A stretch of 47,645 nt of DNA from Acidobacteriota bacterium (lineage in GTDB: Bacteria > Acidobacteriota > UBA4820 > DSQY01): NCBI GenBank assembly GCA_021778515.1, contig JAJYCJ010000007.1, positions 10,498 to 58,142 of the forward strand, in the 5' to 3' direction. This document shows positions 40,688 through 47,645 of the stretch, piece after piece; position 1 is the first letter of the stretch, and the number at the start of each line of letters is the position of its first letter. The position numbers were made by a program, and so were the translations under genes. Below the pieces are notes generated by a model. That model did not search any database, was not told where the DNA came from, and saw only the letters and a program-made list of their open reading frames with translations.

Positions 40688-41773
40688 ATGGCGAGAGTGA
40701 CCCCTACGATCCGAGAGGATGCACGACTGATCGCCGAGGAGATGGCCGGCGCGCTAGCGCCACTCCAGGGTACGCGGCTGCTCGTGACGGGGGTGGGCGG
40801 ATTTCTGTGCAGTTATCTGCTCGACACCGTCGCCGCGCTGAACGACATCGCCTTCGAGCGCCCCTGCAAGCTGGTGGCGATGGACAACTTCAAGAGCGGC
40901 CTGCCCGAACGTATCGAACACTTGGGCGGGCGGAAGGACATCCAGTTTCTTCAGCACGACGTGACCCTGCCCTTTCCCGTGGAGGGGCCCTTCGAGTGGA
41001 TCGTGCATGGGGCCGGCATCGCCTCGCCCACTTTCTATCGGCGCTTCCCGCTGGAGACCATCGACGTGAACGTTGCCGGGCTGCGGAACTGCCTGGATTT
41101 GACCCGCGAGGGCACACAGGGCGTCCTCTCCATGAGCACCAGCGAGATCTACGGCGATCCGGACCCGAAGTCCGTGCCCACCAGCGAGGACTACCGCGGA
41201 TTTGTCTCGTGTACGGGCCCCCGGGCCTGCTACGATGAGTCCAAACGGCTCGGCGAGACCCTTTGCGTGGCCTACCACCGGCTGTACGGCATACCCGTCA
41301 AGATGATCCGGCCCTTCAACGTGTACGGCCCCGGCCAGCGCCTCGACGACCGGCGTATCCTCCCCGACCTCATGGCCGGAGCGCTCGCCGGTGGGCCCCT
41401 GGTGCTCCTGAGCGACGGGAAGGCCACGCGGGCGTTCTGCTACATTCGCGACGAGATCCGCGGCATGCTCTACGCCCTGATGACGGCTCCGGCCGGCGAG
41501 GCCTACAACGTGGGAAACGACCGGACGGAGGTGACCATCCGGCAGTTGGCGGAGGTGGTTTGCAAGGTTGCCCGGCCCCAGCCGCTCACCGTCGAGCTGC
41601 GGCGGAGCGAGGAGGCCGACTACCTCACGGACAACCCTCAGCGCCGCTGTCCCGACATCACGAAGCTGACCGCATGCACGCCGTGGCGGCCCCAGGTGGA
41701 CTTGGAGGAGGGGGTGGCGCGCACCCTGCGCTCCTACCGCGAGGAGGCGGGCAAGGAGTCGGCTTGGAGGTGA
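40688..41773 (+). CDS. UXS-like NAD-dependent nucleotide-sugar decarboxylase/epimerase
   Basis: About 361 residues, extended SDR: TGVGGFLCSYLL (about 38), MSTSEIYGDPDP (about 147), YDESKRLGETL (about 185) with the catalytic Tyr-Lys, then RPFNVYGPGQRLDDRR, a signature close to UDP-glucuronate decarboxylase (UXS), and YNVGNDRTEVTIRQL. With Ugd downstream it could convert UDP-glucuronate to UDP-xylose; a different 4,6-dehydratase or epimerase role is possible. ATG 40688 is chosen over GTG 40649 because GAAGGGA precedes it. The stop overlaps the start of the cupin gene (GTGA). Confidence 0.85.
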   Translation: MARVTPTIREDARLIAEEMAGALAPLQGTRLLVTGVGGFLCSYLLDTVAALNDIAFERPCKLVAMDNFKSGLPERIEHLGGRKDIQFLQHDVTLPFPVEGPFEWIVHGAGIASPTFYRRFPLETIDVNVAGLRNCLDLTREGTQGVLSMSTSEIYGDPDPKSVPTSEDYRGFVSCTGPRACYDESKRLGETLCVAYHRLYGIPVKMIRPFNVYGPGQRLDDRRILPDLMAGALAGGPLVLLSDGKATRAFCYIRDEIRGMLYALMTAPAGEAYNVGNDRTEVTIRQLAEVVCKVARPQPLTVELRRSEEADYLTDNPQRRCPDITKLTACTPWRPQVDLEEGVARTLRSYREEAGKESAWR

Positions 41774-42204
41774 CGCGCGGCGACCGGGCCTTCACCATCC
41801 GGCGGGCCGACTACGAGGCAGCGGGGGAGGGGATGAGCCATCTCTTCCTCGTGGGGGATCTGGGCCGCGACCCGCCCCATCCCTTCGTGAGGGACCCCAG
41901 ACTGGAGCTGATCCTGACCTGCTACGAGGCGGGCGATGACGGGGAGTTCCATTGGCACCCCGAAGTCACCGAATACGAGATGGTCCTCGAGGGAGAGATC
42001 GGGACGCTCGACGTGGCCTCGGGCGAGACCTGCTGGAACACGGCGGGTGACCTCATCGTGGTGCCCGCGGGAGCCTGTGTCCGCCGGCTGGTGAGGCGTC
42101 CCGTGCGAACGCTGGCCCTCAAGGTGCCCTCCGATGCCCGGAAGGTCCACTGCGCCCGGTGTGACCGCACTTGCGCGTGTCGGGTTGCACCCTTTGGAGG
42201 CTGA
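41770..42204 (+). CDS. Small cupin protein with Cys-rich tail
   Basis: About 144 residues. The cupin core has EFHWHPEVTEYEMVLEGEI (metal-binding His/Glu) and GDLIVVPAGACVRRLV, and the C-terminus has CARCDRTCAC, an unusual cluster of four cysteines in ten residues. GTG 41770 overlaps the UXS-like stop by GTGA; the next ATG is four bases after the stop. Such cupins in sugar clusters act as NDP-sugar isomerases or as regulators. I do not recognise the precise family. The Cys tail could bind zinc. Confidence 0.75.
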   Translation: MTRGDRAFTIRRADYEAAGEGMSHLFLVGDLGRDPPHPFVRDPRLELILTCYEAGDDGEFHWHPEVTEYEMVLEGEIGTLDVASGETCWNTAGDLIVVPAGACVRRLVRRPVRTLALKVPSDARKVHCARCDRTCACRVAPFGG

Positions 42205-42207
42205 GTA

Positions 42208-43563
42208 ATGCGCGTCTGCGTGGTGGGGACTGGATACGTGGGGCTCGTGACGGGGGCCTGTCTCGCCAAGGTGGGTCACCAGGTCCAGTGTGTGGATGTG
42301 CGCCCCGAGGTGGTGGAGGCGATCAACGCGGGCCGCTCGCCCATCGTGGAGCCTGGGCTTGACGACATCCTGAAGGCCGGCGTGGCCGAGGGCCACTTCC
42401 GGGCCAGCCTCTCCTTGCAGGAGGGAATGGAGGGTGCCGAGATCGTGCTCGTTGCCGTCGGCACGCCGACGACCAAGGGCGACATCGACCTGCGCTACGT
42501 GCGCGAGGCGGCGGAAGGCATCGGCCGAACCCTGGCCGGGAGCTCCGCCTACCGAGTGGTGACGGTGAAAAGCACGGTGGTGCCAGGCACCACCGACGGT
42601 CTGGTGCGGACCAGTCTGGAGACGACGAGCGGCCGCAAAGCGGGGCAGTTCGGACTCTGCATGAATCCCGAGTTCCTCCGGGAGGGGTGCGCCGTCGAGG
42701 ACTTCCTGGAGCCGGACCGCATCGTGATCGGCCAGTGGGACGAGAGGTCGGGAGACACGCTAGCGAAGATGTACTCCCCCTTCTCCTGCCCCGTTGTGCG
42801 CACCGGACTCCGCAACGCCGAACTGATCAAGTACACGGCCAACGCGCTGCTCGCCTCGATGATCTCGTTCAGCAACCAGATCGCCATGATCTGCGAGAGC
42901 CTCGACGGGGTGGACGTGGACGAGGTGTTCACGGGTGTCCACCTGGACCGCCGACTCTCGCCCGTGGTGGACGGCCGTCGGGTCCATCCCGGCCTTTTGG
43001 CCTACCTCAAGGCGGGAGCGGGCTACGGAGGGAGCTGCTTCCCGAAGGACGTGCTCGCCCTCAGACAGTTCGCGCAGGAGTGCGGGGTGCCCGCGCCGCT
43101 CCTGGAGGCGGTGATGGCCGTCAATCGGTCCCGGGCGAGCCATCTGGCGGACCTGGTGGAGGAGCCGCTAGGAGGTGCGGAGGGAAAGAAGGTGGCCGTT
43201 CTGGGGCTGACATTCAAGCCCTTCACGGACGATCTGAGGGAGTCCCCCGCGCTGGCCGCCGTCGAAGAGCTTCTGCGGCGGGGAGCCGTGGTGCGAGCCT
43301 ACGATCCCGAGGTGCCGCCCGGCCGGACCGATCCCCACCTTCCTTCCGGACTTGAACTCTTTCCCAATGCCATAGACGCGGTGCGTGAGGCGCAGGCGGT
43401 GGTGCTCGCCACGGCCTGGCCGGAGTTTCTCGGCCTGGACTGGGGGGCCGTGTGTGCCGCCATGCCGCGCCCGGTCATCGTGGACGGTCGCAACGCTCTC
43501 AAAGAGGTGCAATGGCCCCATGGTGCCCTCTACCGGCCCATCGGGCGACGAACCGAGGTGTGA
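42208..43563 (+). CDS. ugd: UDP-glucose 6-dehydrogenase
   Basis: The 451-residue enzyme oxidises UDP-glucose to UDP-glucuronate with two NAD+. The N-terminal Rossmann domain starts MRVCVVGTGYVGLVTGACL; central EFLREGCAVEDFLEPDRIV and AELIKYTANALLA; catalytic Cys about residue 277 in GYGGSCFPKD; C-terminal VLGLTFKPFTDDLRESPAL. Length and motifs are standard. GGAGG lies eight bases before ATG. An acidic-sugar supply for the exopolysaccharide, or UDP-xylose through the SDR upstream, is the expected role. UDP-ManNAc-type dehydrogenases are related, but the motif set fits UDP-glucose better. Confidence 0.92.
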   Translation: MRVCVVGTGYVGLVTGACLAKVGHQVQCVDVRPEVVEAINAGRSPIVEPGLDDILKAGVAEGHFRASLSLQEGMEGAEIVLVAVGTPTTKGDIDLRYVREAAEGIGRTLAGSSAYRVVTVKSTVVPGTTDGLVRTSLETTSGRKAGQFGLCMNPEFLREGCAVEDFLEPDRIVIGQWDERSGDTLAKMYSPFSCPVVRTGLRNAELIKYTANALLASMISFSNQIAMICESLDGVDVDEVFTGVHLDRRLSPVVDGRRVHPGLLAYLKAGAGYGGSCFPKDVLALRQFAQECGVPAPLLEAVMAVNRSRASHLADLVEEPLGGAEGKKVAVLGLTFKPFTDDLRESPALAAVEELLRRGAVVRAYDPEVPPGRTDPHLPSGLELFPNAIDAVREAQAVVLATAWPEFLGLDWGAVCAAMPRPVIVDGRNALKEVQWPHGALYRPIGRRTEV

Positions 43564-43565
43564 GG

Positions 43566-44879
43566 ATGGCGTCGAAGGAAGAGCTGAAGCAACAGATCCT
43601 GGCCCTGGTGGAAGAGTACTACCGATCCGTGCACGAGCGGCCGGCTTTCGTACCGGGCAAAACCCGCATCACCTACTCGGGCCGCGTCTTTGACGACCGG
43701 GAAATGACCCAGCTCGTGAGCTCCTCGCTGGATTTCTGGCTGACCGCCGGGCCCTATGCCCGCAAGCTCGAGGCGGGGCTGGCCCTCTTCTTCGGGAGCG
43801 ATGACTTTATTCTGGTCAACTCGGGCTCCTCCGCGAACCTGCTCATGGTCGCCACGCTCTGCGCCAAGGGGCTGGAGGGCCCCCTGCCACCCCTCCGGCC
43901 GGGGGACGAAATCCTGACGCCGGCGGTGACCTTTCCGACGACGCTTACGCCCATCCTGCACAACGGGCTCGTGCCCCTCTTCGTGGACTGCGAGGTGGGC
44001 ACCTACAACGTCGATCCCGCACTCGTCGAGGCGGCCCTTGGACCGCGGACCCGCGCCCTGATGATCCCCCACACGCTGGGCAACCCATGCGATATGGCAG
44101 CCATCGTGGATTTGGCGAGGCGGAATGATCTGTGGCTCTTGGAGGACGGCTGCGATGCCCTCGGGGCCACCTTCGACGGGCGCCTTGTGGGTACCTTCGG
44201 CGCGCTCTCTTCGGTGAGCTTTTATCCCGCACACCAGATGACCATGGGCGAGGGCGGCGGCGTAGCGGTCAACGAGCCCGCCGTCAAGAAGACGCTCGTC
44301 TCGTTGAGGGACTGGGGCCGCGACTGTTGGTGTGAGCCTGGGAAATCCAACACGTGCGGCAAGCGCTTCGCGTGGCAGTCAGGCGATCTGCCCTTTGGTT
44401 ACGACCACAAGTACATCTACAGCAACCTGGGATACAACCTGAAGATCACCGATATGCAGGCCGCCATCGGCCTGGCCCAGCTCGAGAAGCTCCCCTCCTT
44501 CGTGGATCGGCGACGCCGCAACTTCGGGCGGATGCTGGCGGGCCTGCGGCCGCTGGAGGAGCGCCTGATCCTGCCGGTGGTCCACCCGTTGGCCAACCCG
44601 TCCCCCTTCGGTTTCCCCATGACGGTGCGCCAGCAGGGGCTGAGGGCGGAGCTGATCCGCCACCTGGAAGCCGCCAAAATAGAGACGCGGCTGGTCTTCG
44701 GAGGGAACATCCTGAGGCAGCCGGGCTTCCAGGGGATCCCCTGCCGCGTGCACGGCACGCTGGCAAACTCGGACCGCATCATGAACGACACGCTCTTCGT
44801 GGGCATCTACCCGGGGATCACCGACGAGATGGTGGACTACATGGTGGAGCGCATTCATGCCTTCTTCAAAGATCGCTGA
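43566..44879 (+). CDS. rfbH: CDP-4-keto-6-deoxyglucose 3-dehydrase (E1), RfbH/DdhC/AscC type
   Basis: The 437-residue protein is the length of characterised E1 enzymes. Instead of the PLP Lys of DegT aminotransferases it has His (about 223) in SFYPAHQMTMGEGG, the diagnostic change of the PMP-dependent dehydrase. It also has the [2Fe-2S] cysteines in RDWGRDCWCEPGKSNTC (about 254-264). It removes the C-3 hydroxyl of CDP-6-deoxy-4-hexulose, with a ferredoxin-type reductase (E3) that is not seen here. The track ORF starts at 43452; ATG 43566 follows the ugd stop by two bases with GTGAGG overlapping. Together with rfbF it shows that a CDP-3,6-dideoxyhexose or derived branched sugar is made. Confidence 0.95.
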   Translation: MASKEELKQQILALVEEYYRSVHERPAFVPGKTRITYSGRVFDDREMTQLVSSSLDFWLTAGPYARKLEAGLALFFGSDDFILVNSGSSANLLMVATLCAKGLEGPLPPLRPGDEILTPAVTFPTTLTPILHNGLVPLFVDCEVGTYNVDPALVEAALGPRTRALMIPHTLGNPCDMAAIVDLARRNDLWLLEDGCDALGATFDGRLVGTFGALSSVSFYPAHQMTMGEGGGVAVNEPAVKKTLVSLRDWGRDCWCEPGKSNTCGKRFAWQSGDLPFGYDHKYIYSNLGYNLKITDMQAAIGLAQLEKLPSFVDRRRRNFGRMLAGLRPLEERLILPVVHPLANPSPFGFPMTVRQQGLRAELIRHLEAAKIETRLVFGGNILRQPGFQGIPCRVHGTLANSDRIMNDTLFVGIYPGITDEMVDYMVERIHAFFKDR

Positions 44880-45804
44880 GAGCGAGCCCCTCTCGGGTGC
44901 GCCAGAGCCCGCCGACATGCAGAACGGCCCACCGGCTGGCTCATCCCGCCACGGGCAGATCGGAGGGCTCGCTCTCCGGTTCTGGCGTGCTCGCCTCCTG
45001 CGGTTCTTGGTAGTAGGAGCGCTCAATACCGTCTTCGGTTATGCGGTGTTTGCCGCCTTCATTCTGCTCGGGCTCCACTACGCCCTGGCCGCCTTTCTGG
45101 GAACGCTGCTCGCCATCGCTTTTAATTTCACTACCACGGGCAGGCTGGTCTTCCGAAGCCACGATAACCGGCTCATTTTCAAGTTTTTCGCGGTGTACGG
45201 CGTGAACTATGTGTTAGGGGTGGCGATTCTCAAGCTCTTCAAGATGATGGGGGTGCACGTTTTGGTGACGGCCGCCGTGGGGGCTCTGCCCCTGGCGGTT
45301 CTCTCCTTTGCCCTCATGCGACGGTTCGTTTTCGAACGGTCGGAGGGGGGGCTCAAAGCGGACCTTCTCGAAGCCTATCGGGAAGGAACCGGAATCTTGC
45401 GGGAGGTGTTGGCGACACCCACGGAAAACACGGTGATTCAATTTGTTCGGTACACGGTGGTGGGTGGAGTGGCTTTCGTGGTGGACTTCGGGCTTCTCTA
45501 CGCCCTCACCCAATACGGCGGTTTCTTTTACCTGACCTCAGCCACCCTCGCCTTTGTGGTGGGCCTGGTCATCAACTACACGTTCAGCGTCCTGTGGGTT
45601 TTCAGCAAGCGTGCCGTGAGTAACCGCTGGGTGGAATTCGGACTCTTCGCACTCGTGGGTGTGCTAGGGCTAGGGCTCAACGATCTCTTTATGTGGCTCC
45701 TCACCAGCGTGGCCGGCTTGTACTACTTGTACTCCAAGCTCATCACGACGGCCCTCGTTTTTGTCTGGAACTTCGCCATCCGGAAGGTGAGCTTGTTCCG
45801 ATGA
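44857..45804 (+). CDS. Tandem GtrA-domain membrane protein
   Basis: The 315-residue protein carries two GtrA domains in a row. The first is about 45-165 ([32 protein letters not shown]). The second is about 188-315 ([45 protein letters not shown]). Each has four helices and the conserved Asn/aromatic pattern before a K/R-rich end. GtrA proteins are usually about 130 residues and are proposed to flip undecaprenyl-phosphate sugars. ATG 44857 overlaps rfbH by 23 bases, with GGTGGAG upstream; its stop overlaps the next start (ATGA). The linker is charged and probably cytoplasmic. Confidence 0.88.
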   Translation: MPSSKIAESEPLSGAPEPADMQNGPPAGSSRHGQIGGLALRFWRARLLRFLVVGALNTVFGYAVFAAFILLGLHYALAAFLGTLLAIAFNFTTTGRLVFRSHDNRLIFKFFAVYGVNYVLGVAILKLFKMMGVHVLVTAAVGALPLAVLSFALMRRFVFERSEGGLKADLLEAYREGTGILREVLATPTENTVIQFVRYTVVGGVAFVVDFGLLYALTQYGGFFYLTSATLAFVVGLVINYTFSVLWVFSKRAVSNRWVEFGLFALVGVLGLGLNDLFMWLLTSVAGLYYLYSKLITTALVFVWNFAIRKVSLFR

Positions 45805-47423
45805 GTCGTCCAGTGCGTAAAAAGACCGCGATCATCATCGGTGCGGGGCCGGCGGGGTTGACGGCGGCGTGGGAGCTGCTGGACCGCACCGAGGTTCAGC
45901 CCATCGTGCTAGAGGCCACGGGGGAGATCGGCGGCATCGCGCGGACGGTGGTCCACAAGGGCAACCGGATGGACATCGGCGGCCACCGCTTCTTTTCGAA
46001 GTCGGACCGTGTGATGGAGTGGTGGCAGAACGTCCTGCCCATGCAGGGGGCGCCGTCGCGGGACGACCGGCTCCTGCGCCGGGAGATCCCCCTGGCGAAG
46101 GAGGCCAGGACGCGCGCGCTCCGAGGCGAAGCGATGTCGCGGCCCGCCCCCGACCCCGAACGCGAGAACCTCGTCATGCTGGTGCGCCAGCGCCTCTCGC
46201 GGATCCTCTTCCTCCGCCGCTTCTTCAGCTACCCCATCACCCTCAGCCTGGACACGCTGCGCAAGCTCGGCCCCGTTCGGCTGGTTCGTATCGGCTTCAG
46301 CTACCTGCGGGCTTCGCTCTTCCCCATACGCGAGGAGCGCTCCCTGGAGGACTTCTTCGTCAACCGCTTCGGCCGGGAGCTCTACAACACCTTCTTTCGC
46401 GATTACACCGAAAAGGTGTGGGGCGTGCCCTGCTCCGTCATCAAGCCCGAGTGGGGCGCCCAGCGAGTGAAGGGGCTCTCGGTGTGGAGCGCCGTCCTCC
46501 ACGCGCTGGGCAAGCCCTTCCGGAGCCGCGGCGGCATCGCCCAGAAAGGAACGGAGACGAGCCTCATCGAGCGCTTCCTCTACCCCAAGCTCGGGCCGGG
46601 ACAGATATGGGAGACGGTGGCCGCCCAGGTGGCGGCGGCGGGCGGCGAGGTGCGGCTGAACCAGAAGGTGGTCGGTGTCCGGTGGTCGCCCGGACGTATC
46701 GAGGCGGTGGTCACGGAGAACGGGGTCACGGGAGAGCGGCACGAGATGTCGGGTGACCTCTTCTTCTGCACCATGGCCATCAAGGACTTGGTGGCGGCCA
46801 TGGGGGGCACCGTGCCGGCGGAAGCGGCCGAGGTGGCGGCGGGCCTGGTCTACCGCGACTTCGTCACCGTGGGGGTACTGCTGCGCAAGCTGAAGATCAA
46901 GAACGAGAGCCGGATTCCCACGGTGAACGGCATCATCCCCGACAACTGGATCTACATCCAGGAGCCCGAAGTGAAGATCGGCCGCCTCCAGCTCTTCAAC
47001 AACTGGAGCCCCTACCTGGTGGCGGACCCTTCCACCGTCTGGATGGGCGTAGAGTACTTCTGCAACGAGGGGGACGATTTCTGGGGAATGACGGACGAGG
47101 CCATCGGGGAGCTGGCCGTGAGGGAACTGGCCGCCATCGGCGTAATCGAGGCCGAGGAGGTGCTGGACAAGGTGGTCGTCCGCCAGCCCAAGACCTACCC
47201 GGCCTACTTCGGCACTTACGACCGCTTCCACGTTGTGCGGAGCTTCCTGGACGGGATCGAGAACCTCTACCCCATCGGCCGCAACGGCATGCACAAGTAC
47301 AACAACCAAGACCACTCCATGCTCTGCGCCATGACCGCCGTGGACAACATCCTCGCCGGGATCACCTCCAAGGAGAACCTCTGGGCCGTCAACACCGAGC
47401 AGGAGTACCACGAGGAGAAATGA
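45801..47423 (+). CDS. FAD-dependent oxidoreductase (amine-oxidase / UDP-galactopyranose-mutase-like fold)
   Basis: About 540 residues. The N-terminal dinucleotide motif [15 protein letters not shown] is followed by [13 protein letters not shown] and [11 protein letters not shown], matching NAD(P)/FAD oxidoreductases common in polysaccharide loci, more distantly related to Glf and protoporphyrinogen oxidase. The C-terminal [18 protein letters not shown] is the usual FAD-contact end of this subgroup. ATG 45801 overlaps the GtrA stop (ATGA), with GGAAGGTGA ten bases upstream; the track start 45693 is an overlap artefact. Substrate not known; sugar ring-form isomerisation or oxidation is a guess. 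It is the last gene in the window. Confidence 0.88.
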   Translation: MSRPVRKKTAIIIGAGPAGLTAAWELLDRTEVQPIVLEATGEIGGIARTVVHKGNRMDIGGHRFFSKSDRVMEWWQNVLPMQGAPSRDDRLLRREIPLAKEARTRALRGEAMSRPAPDPERENLVMLVRQRLSRILFLRRFFSYPITLSLDTLRKLGPVRLVRIGFSYLRASLFPIREERSLEDFFVNRFGRELYNTFFRDYTEKVWGVPCSVIKPEWGAQRVKGLSVWSAVLHALGKPFRSRGGIAQKGTETSLIERFLYPKLGPGQIWETVAAQVAAAGGEVRLNQKVVGVRWSPGRIEAVVTENGVTGERHEMSGDLFFCTMAIKDLVAAMGGTVPAEAAEVAAGLVYRDFVTVGVLLRKLKIKNESRIPTVNGIIPDNWIYIQEPEVKIGRLQLFNNWSPYLVADPSTVWMGVEYFCNEGDDFWGMTDEAIGELAVRELAAIGVIEAEEVLDKVVVRQPKTYPAYFGTYDRFHVVRSFLDGIENLYPIGRNGMHKYNNQDHSMLCAMTAVDNILAGITSKENLWAVNTEQEYHEEK

Positions 47424-47447
47424 TGAGAGATGAAAGATGAGAGATGA
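47422..47447. repeat. Degenerate 7-bp tandem repeat after the last gene
   Basis: GATGAGA, GATGAAA, GATGAGA, GATGA in 7-base register, starting inside the TGA stop of the oxidoreductase gene. Confidence 0.6.
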
Positions 47448-47448
47448 T

Positions 47449-47594
47449 CCCAAATCCCGCGATTGGATATTGGAGCGGCTCCGAAAGGCTCATGGATGGT
47501 AGTTTCCGTGGACGGCGATCTTCACCCGCCAAGGGATTTGGGTTGCCTCCGACCCCGGACTTGATCCGGGGGAGGAAGCCCCAAGGGTGGGGTG
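47449..47594. repeat. Downstream structured region, no gene
   Basis: CCCAAATCCC (47449-47458) and GGGATTTGGG (47533-47542) form a perfect 10-bp inverted repeat 74 bases apart. Shortly after, CCCCGGA-CTTGA-TCCGGGG is a short hairpin. No U-tract and no ORF; it may be a non-coding element or repeat remnant. Confidence 0.4.
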
Positions 47595-47645
47595 GGGCCC
47601 AGCGGGCTTTGCCCGTGGGGCGGGGAGGGAATGGCCCTCCCCGTC

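Overview
This window comes from a high-GC, Gram-negative bacterium. The diderm envelope is shown by an outer-membrane beta-barrel protein, a Wza-type export protein and a Wzc-type kinase. No rRNA, tRNA or taxon marker is present. GC-rich intergenic repeats, several TMTC-like GT-C proteins and a GspG/PilA-type pilin would suit an Acidobacteriota-like or deltaproteobacterial-type lineage, but that is inference only.

Layout. (1) 1-9.2 kb: the end of an unknown gene, a NTP_transf_5-family nucleotidyltransferase, then the export core of an exopolysaccharide system (beta-barrel, Wza-like protein, Wzc-like co-polymerase/tyrosine kinase) and a small secreted protein with its own promoter and terminator. 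A REP-associated tyrosine transposase (RAYT) sits between the Wza-like and Wzc-like genes, with arrays of GTAG-footed hairpin repeats on both sides. (2) 9.7-25.7 kb: a GT2 glycosyltransferase, a methyltransferase, and seven large membrane proteins in one direction: three GT39-like and four paralogous TMTC-like proteins with TPR tails. (3) 25.9-29.0 kb, minus strand: a pilin with a consensus sigma-54 promoter and a YfhO-like membrane protein. (4) 30.0-47.4 kb, plus strand: a tightly packed nucleotide-sugar and glycan cassette. It holds RfbF, an SDR epimerase, a NeuB-cupin fusion, a HAD phosphatase, a ThDP enzyme, FkbM and class I methyltransferases, a radical SAM/SPASM protein, a GT2, a UXS-like SDR, a cupin, Ugd, RfbH (E1 dehydrase), a tandem GtrA protein and an FAD oxidoreductase.

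How the genes work together. RfbF makes CDP-glucose and RfbH is the hallmark C-3 dehydrase of CDP-3,6-dideoxyhexose synthesis. The acetolactate-synthase-like ThDP enzyme could add a two-carbon branch, as in yersiniose synthesis. Ugd and the UXS-like SDR point to UDP-glucuronate/UDP-xylose supply, and NeuB to a nonulosonate-type sugar. GT2 and GT-C enzymes would use lipid-linked or nucleotide sugars, and the barrel/Wza/Wzc set would export the product. RfbG, the E1 reductase, Wzx and Wzy are not visible here.

The intergenic DNA is full of repeats. These are REP-like hairpins in fixed-length inverted pairs, a ~122-bp element with 12-bp terminal inverted repeats in five copies, and degenerate 7-bp tandem repeats at about ten sites. 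The RAYT with its REP pairs is the strongest candidate for a self-contained system; the GT39/TMTC array is the second.
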